Below, piece after piece: positions 37,301 through 48,400 of a stretch of DNA of 64,000 nucleotides. The translations under genes and the position numbers were made by a program. Position 1 is the first letter of the stretch. Each line of letters begins with the position of its first letter. This stretch comes from Cephalotus follicularis (taxonomy: Eukaryota; Streptophyta; Magnoliopsida; Oxalidales; Cephalotaceae). The stretch covers positions 1-64,000 of the forward strand of contig BDDD01002252.1 of the NCBI GenBank assembly GCA_001972305.1, read 5' to 3'. The notes under the pieces were generated by a model, which made no database searches, was not told the origin of the DNA, and worked only from the letters and a program-made list of their open reading frames with translations.

Positions 37301-40300
37301 ACAGTACCCAATGAAGCACGGACACGGACACGTGTGTCCGACAAGACACAGCCCGGACATGGGGACACGACAAACTCTGAAAAATCAAGACATGACACGG
37401 CGAGGACACGACAATAAATAAATATATTTTTATATATAATTGTATTATTTATAACGCTTTTCACAATTCTACACGTAGATATATATCATGACAATGCATT
37501 GGTGGTCATAGCGAGGATAACACGGCGATCAGTGCGTTGGTGGCGTTGATTAGTGGTCGCGCGCGAGAGAGAGAGTTTGAGAGTTTAGGTTTTAATTTTA
37601 TTTTGTTTTTAAGTTTAATTATTAGATTTTAATTTAAAAATTTTGAAATTTTGAAATTTTTTTGGGTCAGAGGTGTCGAAGTGTCGGACACTCCTAATTT
37701 GGGAGTGTCTGATACGCTGAAATTGGTCAAAATTTTTAGACACGCCTCCGACACTTTGACCAAGTGTCCGACACATGTCGAAGCCGTGTCGGGCGCGTGT
37801 CGCCGTGTCGAAGTGTCCGACTCGCCGCCCGGCACCCTGAGTGAAGTGTCCGTGCTTCAGAGACAGTACCATTGCCCGTAACTTTGGCAACGGAACCATC
37901 GCCTAAAGTAACACTGGGATTTGAAGACATAGTTATGTAAGAGATGAAATTACCTGAATCTCCGGTCATATGATCAGAAGCACCAGAATCAAGTATCCAG
38001 GGACGGGTAGTAGACAAACATGCAGAGACATTACCTGTAGTCTGAACAAAGGTAGCTGTGGAGGAAGAAGGTGCCTGAGTAGCCAACTGATATTGTAAGA
38101 AGGCTGCATATTGCTCAAGCTAACTGTCTTATCTTCAGATGTAAGATTCACGGACAGAGAATCGATAGATTCAAATGGAGTGGCAACTGTATTGGCATAC
38201 CTAGGTTGAGTTGGTCGACCCTACAGTTTCCAACACATCCTCTTTATATGTCCAGTCTCTCCACAATGATAACAAACTGGAGTTCCAGAACCAGCACCAT
38301 CAATAGTTGGGTACTTACCAGCTCCTGTACCCCGTCCACCATCACCACCAAGAGATCTACCAGTTCCTGTTCCACATCCACCACCTCGTGGACCATTTCG
38401 ACCACCACTATGACCTCCTTGATAGGTATTAGAGGAACCCCAACCGGCTCCTCTTCCAGAAGGTACAACAAGAGCTAAAATTTCTCTAACATCCCCGAAC
38501 ATAGCAACACTCGAAGTGTGATGAGAGAGTCTCATCAGAGGAGCAAATGTATCAGCAAGAGTTGGCACCACAAAACCGCCCAGCGCTTGGGAACGAAACC
38601 CCTCAAACTCAGGACCCTCAAACTCTGATACCATGTTAAACAATATTGCATAATAATAATGATTCTCATTAACTTGACTATTGAGATTACAAGCATAACA
38701 GGGATAGGATTAGTAATAATGATTATGGGCTAAAGACCACCACCTACTAAACACAACTTAATAATATAAACATAAGCCTTCTAACAGTCCCCATTTAAAA
38801 AGGCATTCTTAACATCTAGCTGATATAATGACCGATGATATACAGGCAATGAAAATTAACAATCTGAAAGATGACAAATTAGCCATAGGAGAAGAGGTAT
38901 CAGAATAATCAACTCCATACACCTGAGCATACCCTTTAGCCACAAGGCAAGCTTTTAACCGAGCAAGTGATCCATTGGGATTAACTTTGATTGCATAAAC
39001 CCATTTACAACCAATAGCAAACTTTCCTTTTGGTAAAGGTACTAGATTCCAAGTATGATTATACTCCAAGGCCTTAATTTCTTCTTCCATAGTTGTCCTC
39101 CAACCAGAGTGAGATAATGACTTTGTGATAGACTTAGGTAGAGGATGAGATGCAATAGTGGAAAGGCATGTACGATATGTGAGAGACAAATGTAAATAGC
39201 CAACAGTGTTAGAAATGGGATATTGAGTGCAACCACACTTACCTTTGCTTTGGGCAATTTGAATATCCAAATCAGAAATAGAAAAATCAAGTTGATCATC
39301 CAACACAGAGGATGTCATAGAGTCCATGATAATTGGTGGCACGGGCTTTGGACGACCTGTATAAACATGAAGAATTTCAAGACCCTGTTGGATAAGGAAA
39401 AAAAAGGAGGTTCCAAGTCCATACCTTGATTCTCATCCAGTTCAAGCACAGAGTCAGATGAAAAAGGAATAAATTCAAAGAACGAAACATCGGCTGAAGT
39501 GAAATACCGTCGAAGAGTAAGAGAGTAACAACGATAACCTTTCTGGTAACGGGAATATCCAAGAAAAATGCATTTGATTGACTTTGGATCGAGTTTAGAC
39601 ACTCTTGGACGATGATCACAAACAAAACAAGTACAACCAAACACTCTGGAAGAGACAGAAAACAAAGACGTAGATGGATGTAATAAAGAATAAGGAATAG
39701 CACCATGCAAGACAAAAGAGGGCACACAATTACTTAAATAACATGCAGTAAGAATAGCATCAGCCCAGAAACACCAAGGAACATTCATATAAAAAAAGTA
39801 ATGCATGAGCAGTTTCCATTAAATGTTGATTTTTACGTTTAGTGACTCCATTTTGTTGTGGGGTATCAACATAAGAGGATTGGTGAACTATCTCATATTG
39901 AGTAATCAGAAATCTCCTTGGGTCTAGTACCCATCAAATGGGCTCTCAATTGTCTCCCAACAACTATCAACATCACAATCTTCGGTCACTGCTGATAATT
40001 CCTAACCCCCTTTAACTTGAGGTTGGTTAGACGATCAGACGAGGTAAAAATTTCTGTAAAAATGACATTTTCAGAGGTACTAGATTCTTTATGATCAGCC
40101 ATATTTCCTCACAAAGAACCAAAGAAACTTGAACTAAGTTTCAAATGTTGTACACACAGCCAGACAATTATTTACGTAAGTAATAGGCAACCAAATCAAC
40201 AAACAACCAACCAAAAACAGAAGTAAAAAAAAAAAAGGATCAGCAACTAACAAAGAACCAGCACCAAACGTCAACAAGCAATCAGTTACCAAGAGCCTAC

Positions 40301-42436
40301 AAGATCAGTCAACAATCCACGTCAAATCACACAAAGAAACAGGCTTTCCTCTGATCGGAAACCACCGTCGTCAGATCGCGTCATTGCCGTCGTCAGATCG
40401 CGTCATCACCACCGATTTATTCATCGCCATCGTCTGCATGAGAGATTGCTAGAGAAAGAAGAAGGGATCGATCACATTAGCACAACACCCATATCGATAA
40501 CCACGGACGACAAAGGATGTACCTCTGACCATATCTAGCCAGACGATCGTGAAAGGAGGCCCCCGTCAGATGATCTTGAAAAGAGAACGATCGTAAACCA
40601 CCGCGATCTACAAACCCTAATTTTGTTTTTCTTTTTTTTTATGAAAAAAATAATTATTTGTTTATTATTTATTTTTTATTTAGAGAAATTAGTTTTGCTC
40701 TGATACCAATATAAATGCTAAGTAATTCTCTATATCCTTATTAACTTGAATTAAGGTACATACACATATTTATAGGAGTTATTTTATTCCTACTCCTAGT
40801 AGAAATGACTAACACTAATCCTATGAACATAACAGTTCTAACAAAGATAAATCAGAGATAGGTGTGAGAAGATAAATCAGTGATAGGGGAAGAGTTAGTA
40901 GAAAGAGAAGAACTGAATAAGATATTCAGAGAGAGAGAGAGAGAGAGAGAATTCTGTAATCAATTGTCAATTCATCAACTGAAAAATAATAGTTTGTTTT
41001 TCCTATATATATAAGCTCAAATATATCTTACTACTACACTATGATAAATCTCTCGTATGTGTATCGTGACAGTCCTGCGTCAAAAAGCTTTTCTGGTCTT
41101 AAGCTTGTTTAATATAAATGCCACAACAAGAGGAAGATAAATACATAGAAAGCTAAATAATTATTATGAATATCATTTAGTAAAACAAGAATGCATTCCT
41201 ACCTTTCCAACAAATAGTCGAGGTCTCAAACCAAGAGCAGAACAGGGAGCATCAAGAAGGACTCGATCGAAATTGTTGGGACAAAAACCTTTTGAATTCT
41301 AAACCCTTCCACCAACACACTGATTTCTTCCTGGTCCATTCCTCATTCTTTGCATATTCTTCCCGATGTCAGCTTTGTTAATGTAAGCTCTCTCATTCGC
41401 TTTTTCATTGCTAACTAGGATAGTAGGAATTTACAATGAATTTGTAATGGTGGCAGGAGAAACAATTTAGCATGCATATGACAAACATGATTGAAGAAAC
41501 ACTGATGATAATGATACTAATGAAAAAAATCAAATGTTGAAGATTTTTCATACTAATATGAGAAATTCAAAAACTCATATATATTTCTATAGAAGGTCAT
41601 AACGCTTATATGTTTTCTACTGTTTCGGTCAGTATTTAACTCTTATAAGAGATGAATGTACAACTTAAAGAAAGATATATGGAGTCACAATTGAGTCTGA
41701 CAGAGTAGTCACAACCCCATTGACCCTAGATCTTGAAGCATGGAAGTAAAGACACAAACCTTCCATGCTTCAATATCTATGGTCTTTAATGGGGTGGATA
41801 GACAGATAACTAAGCCCTGGTGCCATTCAAAATATTTATTTTTGCTTTGCTTTCTTTGAAAAAAAAACTCAAAATTAGTATTGCAACATGTCAATCCACC
41901 CCTTAAAAAAATGACTATGTGCTAATATCACTGGAATACAACTTCAAAGAAAATTTCCACCAAAACATTAGCTATTAGACTAAACAAAAGAAAAATAATA
42001 CTCAACATTATCAATAAACCCGGTCCAGAAGGAGATACTCAACTCTGCAAAACAGAATTACTTGACACTCAACCTATCATTGACCCGTAAATATCACAGG
42101 TCAAAGCCCAGGTAATCTAAATTTAATTGTTACCAAACAGAATTTCCTCTCAATGAAATTAAAGCATGAGAAACTAAAATTTTGAAAAAAAAATTAATTA
42201 GTTCACTCCTGATAATCCCAATAATTTTTAGTCTGTAACAATTTCTCAGTAAATCAAAGATGAATATTACACAAATCAAAGTTGAAAAGAAAATGACCAG
42301 AGAAAAATCTAAAATGCAGCAATGATGAAAAGATGATCATGAACCACATCCATATGGTTGTTTTTCCCTATATCAAATTCAAAACGAAGAAATTAAGAGA
42401 CGGGCCAGGAAAGAATAAATTCTGTTTCTGTGTGTT

Positions 42437-42498
<62 letters not shown>

Positions 42499-45400
42499 GG
42501 AAGAAGATGAGAGGAAAAATTTATGATAGATTATGAATATATGCATTATAAAAATATATACGATGCTACACATATTTCTAGCAAAATTTCCTGAAAAAAG
42601 ACACCAGCTCAATATTATAGCTTCACTCTTTCTTCAACACTGCCCTAATAATTCTCTGCCAATGACAGGTGGTGGTAATAACAGTGCCAAGGACAAGTAA
42701 TTTTCAGAATACAAGAGAAGTTATAATGCAGAATTAAGGATTTCTTTTATATGCATGAAGACATATGACAGAACCCACATACTGTTTCCTTTGCTATTTG
42801 TTTCAGCCTTCAATTTTTCACTGCTGATAGGTGAAAATATAACCCCATTGAAACTCAAGGGCTCGGAACTTTGTTTTGTTATGTCACTATCTCTGCCAGA
42901 TTCATTCATTTGACAAACAGCTTTGAGAGAATCTAGTTTATATGTGGTGATACATTTCAAACCCATTTCGGCAGCCAAATTTTGGATATCAAGCACCTAT
43001 CAACAAGCACAAAAATGAATTCCTCAAAACCATATATGAAAAGGCGAATAAAATGCTATTAGGCGTTACACATCTAAAAAATCATTAGAAGTAAACCAAA
43101 GTATTTCTCATCTATGGAATCAAGATATACTTAATTGAATTAATTCTAAAAATCACCAAATATTATAATTAAGTTCAATATCTACACCTATGTCAACAAG
43201 AATGCACATCTCCTAGACATGTGGAAACTGAACATATAAATCACACATAACAGAAGATCTAGTGCCGTTTTCCTCCTCATCTCTTATGAAAATTCATCTC
43301 TTTTTATCAGGAGCAGAGTGAACATAGCCCCACAACTGACTTGGACAGGACAAGACTAAATTTAAAAGGGATGTTTAACATAACCAAAACCAGATACAAT
43401 CACATTACGGGTGCTTCATGGACATTTTGGCAGTCATGCCTTAGGAAAGTGATATGTTGCTACACATAGGCTGCTACTCTCCATTAATAATGGTTTCAAG
43501 AAAATAGCATATCCGTACATGACAGATAACATGGCAACACTGTTCATTCTGAACACTGCCTCTACTCTTAAAATTAACTTAATGGAATAATCATTGTATT
43601 AGGAATTGGGTCTGTTTTAGGATCTATCAAGTGCTTTGTTTTTTAAACCTCTATAAATAAGGAGAACTAACTTAATGTCTAGGGATGAAACTAGGGTTAA
43701 AACGTTAAAATTGGGGTATATCAGCTTATAGAAGTAAATCTACAATGATTAAGAAAAAAATACTGTGATTTCCTCATTCAACAAGGAAAGGGATCCTATT
43801 AACTTGAGAAATAAAGAAACCCAATAACTATATCAATCACTTATATCCAAACACCTAATAAACATGAGGCCAAACAACCTAAATTAAATTTGTTACAATA
43901 AATAACCGTTACTCTTAGATTCTTTTTCAATAATAAAAATTAATAAGAACAAAATCGCAATAACCCAAATAAAACCTAAAGCAGTAATGCAAATTACTAG
44001 GATTGCCACCTCCATTAATCACTATTTATCCAAACATCACATTCCCGCTGATGCTGTAACCAGGTCAAGAAACTGTTGGGGGATGTTTTATTGATGTCTT
44101 TCATAATTCAAATCAACAAAGCATCAAAACCTCAGCAGAAATACTAGAGGTATAAAACAGATTCATTGGCAGCCAATCTGCTGTGTCAAATGCCAATTGA
44201 TCTGAAATGCTTTATAATATAAAAAAAAAAGGAATCATGTAAGTAGGAGTGGATGGCATTTTATGATCACATGAAATTGTAAAAATACTCTGACATATGA
44301 GCAGATGAAATTGTACCTTATTGTGAGATCTATCAACTGCAATTAGCTGTCCTTCATCCTTCATAAGGATTGCAATTGCAGTTGTTTTCCCTCCCGGTGC
44401 TGCACACATGTCTAATATACGCTCACCCTTTTGAGGATCTAAGACAGAAATGCAAATCAGGAATATTCTAGTTTCCATGCTAACAATCCATAGTAAGTCC
44501 TCATGCACATTATTTACCATTACTGTTTGAGGGTACAAAAAGTAAAAGAAGGCAACTACCAAAAGTATAGAAGAAAAACAAATTATTATGTAAAAGATTC
44601 TTCTGAAAATAAAAATGATGTTTCTGAAAATAAAAATGATGTAGAATGAAATTTTATTATCATGAAAAAATCTGGTGTTACACAACAGAGATGTCATTTC
44701 TTTTACTCCGATGACACAAAAAGAAACTAGTATGTAACTTTTTCTTCACAATTAAAGGGAAATAGATAATCCAAGATATTTAGCCAAAAAAAAAAAAGAG
44801 TAAAAAGTCGGAGGCCAAGACAATGGAAAACCTGAGTATGTTAATGATAAAAGCGAAAATATATACCTTCCACTTAGCTCTCTGCTGGAAATGGACAAGC
44901 TTAGTCTAGCCTAGTATAAAAATTAACATATCTAGACCATGTGAAACAAGAAATTTTTTAAGCACGAAAAAGAAACATAACCCTCATACATAGAAAGCAA
45001 AACTAACCTAAATTGAAGTTAATTACAGAACTAAATAAACCGTAAAGTATTGCCCTTAGGGTGGGAGGAAAAGAGCCAAAGAAGAGAATAAGGACGGCAT
45101 CCGGCCCTTGAGTAAATTCAAAACAGTAGTAGCTAATTCGTAGAACTTTGACCAATTCAGAAGGTGCCTTTCAATAGCTTCTTGTCTTACCGAAAGACCC
45201 TCTCCAACTATTCAGCAATTCAAACATCATTCCTAGCATTCCATATCTAGATCTCATTTCAAACACAAGGAAAATTTATTGTTTGACAACAAGGTTAAAT
45301 AGCAGTTTCCAACCTTTGAAATGTTTGCACACAAAGTTTGCATACTGATGAGCACAAAAAATGTCATCGCTGGAGATTAGAACACGTGGCCCCTACCTGA

Positions 45401-48400
45401 TGGATACCAACTCGAATTCAGGAAGGATTAGAACTCCGATTTGGAGAACGCAGAATCCTTATAGGAGATTGTGCACCTTTGGTGGAGAGGTTTATAGGAG
45501 ACTATCTCAGTTCCGGGAGGGTATTCTTCCTGTCAGATATCTTGGGCTGCCCCTTCTTACCTAAGGCTAACCAAACAAGATTGTGCACCTTTGGTGGAGC
45601 GGTTTATGGCGAGGGCTAACAACTGGGTAAGCAAGTCCCTGTCTTTTGCGGGCAGACTTCAGTTAGTTAAGTCTTCCTTGGCGAGTGTTCAAGTGTTTTG
45701 GAGTAGTATGTTCCTTCTTCCGGCATCGGTCATTAATGAGTGTGAAAGGACGATGAGAAGGTTCTTGTGGGGTGGGAGTGGGCTAAGTGGCAAGTCTAGC
45801 AAAGTCAATTGGTCCCAAGTTTGCAAGCCTTTCCAAGAAGGAGGCCTGGGCATCAAAAGGATGAGATCTTGGAATGAAGCATTACTGCTTAAACAGATTT
45901 GGAACTAGCTGCAACAACAGTCTTTATGGGCGAAATGATGTAACCTGCATTTAATCAGAAAACACAATTTATGGTCCCTTCTTAACTGGGGCAGCCACTC
46001 CTAGGTTTGGAGGCATATGCTAAATCTGAGGGATCTAACTAGGACACATCAGGTCTATGCATGTGGGAGGGGAGAGCAGTTCTCCTTATGGTATGACCAT
46101 TGGTTCCATGGTAACTCTATACATGCATGGCATGGGCATCGGGTGATCTATGATGCGAGGATGAATGGCACTGAAAAGCTAAAAGAAGTCATTGTTAATG
46201 GGCAATGGAATTGGCCCCAAACCTTGTGGCAGCTTATTGAGATTCAGCAAAGGGTCCAGGACATCCCTGTGTCTTCACAACCGGATTGTATTGGGTGGCA
46301 TAAAAGGGGAGGAGCCTTTTCTACTAAGCAAGTATGGCAACTGATTCGGAGGGCTTCGATTATTGTGCCTTGGTGGAAGCTGGTCTGGTTCTCTAAAAGG
46401 ATCCCAAAACATTCTTTTTGTCTCTGGCTTACCATACTCCGTGCTCATAAAACCAAGGATAAGCCTCGGCAAGATGTGTCTTCCACTGTGGAGGTAGTGA
46501 AAGTATGGATCACCTTTTCTTTGAGTGCCCTTACACTCGGGACATATGGAGGGATGCCCTTAGAAGATGTAATTTTCACAGGAACATATTACCCTAGGAG
46601 AAGGAAGTGCAGTGGCTGGAGGCATACGCCAAAGGAGACAACTTCCCAGCGATCTTGATGAGACTTGCTGTGGGGGCTACGGTTTATCACATTTGGTTGG
46701 AAAGGAACAGGAAGTGCTTTCGTAACCTGTTTCTCCCTGGGGATGAGATAAGCAAGAGGATTAGAGAGGATGTGAGTAGGAAGATTAAATCCATGGGTTA
46801 TACATATGGTAATGACAATGACCGGCACCATAGTTTATGCATCAATTGGGGAGTGCTCTAATGACCCCTATTGGTTTTCTAACTCTAGCTCTATTCTCTA
46901 GTTAGTTTAGACGATTCATGTTACCCTATCAAATGGTTTTCTATCTTAGACTTGGCAAGCGTCGAAGGTCCTGTATAAGAATCGACACTTCTTTTGAACT
47001 GTCGACGCTTATACAACAACAATCGGTGCTTTGACCTTGTTGTTTTTTGGTGGTTTAGCGATGGAGGTCTTGGGTTTGGCTTACGGTTGTCCTGTTGGGT
47101 CGCTCTTCTTGGCGTTTGTCCTTTTTCTTTTCTTTGCGTTTAGGTTAGGGAGATCTCTGTAATGTTGCAGTTCTCCTTTTGTTAGGCCTGATCACTTGTA
47201 TCCGTTTGTAAACAAGTGATGCTTTTGTATGTTGTAACTTCCAAAGTTACCTATTTTTATGAATATACACATTTATTCAAAAAAAAAAAAAAAGACTATC
47301 TCATCCCCAATCAGGACTACCATAGAATCCTGATTAGAGGTAAACTCATTCGGTACAATCTTAAAGGGCCTAATCTGATCCATTATGGGATCAAATTAAA
47401 GAGTCCGAATATGGCTCTATCTACGAGTCCGACCAGGACTCTATTAGTAAATGTACACTACAACTTAGTCATTTATCACTATAAATAAGAAGGGGACCTC
47501 CAGGTTTTAGTCTTGCTCCTTTTATTACTTGAGCGTCAAAGTGTCCCCCAAAGCTAACTCCGGTCACCCCTCACTCTCTTCTCTTTCCCTTGCAAGTCAT
47601 CCACATCAACGATTGCTAATGATTCACGGATTCTCGCAGCAACACATACAATTAAAAAGAATATGATTTCATCAAGGGTCTACATTGACCAGCATAAAAA
47701 CCACTCAAGAATCATTAGGTTAAAATAGAAAACATATAAAAAATGCAGACTATACATAGGACTACCATCGAGTTTCAAGTTTGATAAACTGCTCTCATCA
47801 GTTGCGCGAACTTCACTTTTTGAATTTGATAAAACTTTAAGGGTATTGCTTGGAAAAAAAATATAACAAATAACAAATTCTCTCCATTACGAAACAACTA
47901 AATCAATTATTAGACACATATTAATGTAATAATGAAATTCTACTATCATATTGTCATCATGATTTTTACACGAAACAAATAGAGTATGCCCTTGTTTGCA
48001 CTTTTTCAACCTAAAAGCAGTAGCATTTTAATGTTTGGTAAAAAACAACCAAACTCAGTTGGACAAAAGCACTTTTTATTTTCAACTACAGAAAATCACT
48101 TTCTCACCACACCAAAATATATTGGTTGGGAAAGTATTTTTCATAGGCCCAGATCTTCATGCATTTAATGCAATAATTTAAGACCAATATACCTTACTCT
48201 CTTTCATTAACTACAGTATTTATTTCATGGCCCACATCTTCATGCCTTTTAAATTTTTATGTCCATTTAAGTCATTTCATATATGTATAGCACTTTCAAA
48301 GATATATTTACCAAACACATATTCACTGTTTTTGTTTGCAAAAGTACTTTCGGTCGTTGAATTTACTAAACGCTTTCAGTATTGCTACACACTTTTACTC

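Larger units (their letters stand above)
34556..38786 (-). mobile_element. Inner Ty1/copia element, incomplete, nested in the outer one
   Basis: A minus-strand copia of the same family. It has a 5' LTR at 38634-38786 (TGTTAAACAA...TTCTAACA), a primer-binding site at 38622-38633, gag with a zinc knuckle ([14 protein letters not shown], near 38250), protease ([13 protein letters not shown], near 38000), integrase, RT and RNase H. No 3' LTR is seen at its low end, where outer-element sequence resumes. Long stretches read well (about 35190-36785), so it is less decayed than the outer one, but it is broken. A MITE sits inside it at 37310-37862. Confidence 0.78.
33837..40843 (-). mobile_element. 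Outer Ty1/copia element, broken, host of a nested element
   Basis: A minus-strand copia fossil bounded by AAGAT target duplications (33832-33836 and 40844-40848). Its 3' LTR is 33837-33994. Its 5' LTR is about 40707-40843, with the primer-binding site (TGGTATCAGAGC, minus) overlapping its inner edge at about 40697-40708. Outer-element parts are an RNase H and RT end at about 34000-34555, then RT, integrase and a gag start between 38787 and about 40110, and a leader up to 40690. The middle is a second copia of the same family. It is broken, with many breaks. It fills most of the intron between exons d and e. Confidence 0.8.
41415..42782. other. Intron between exons c and d
   Basis: AT-rich. 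It holds an imperfect hairpin at 41715-41794 and a compound GT/GA microsatellite at 42430-42498. No further exon was found. Confidence 0.55.

Noticed and set aside
37615-37899. 94-codon and shorter frames between 37615 and 37899
   Set aside because: They consist of the GTGTCCGACAC-rich arm of a MITE.
42333-42612. Open frames over the GT/GA microsatellite
   Set aside because: Their length comes from the repeat, giving runs of CV and RE/SL residues.
47760-47845. Exon-like minus-strand reading [20 protein letters not shown]
   Set aside because: It lies between exons a and b, which already join codon-perfectly (HAL|DPQKG). Adding it would interrupt a conserved segment.
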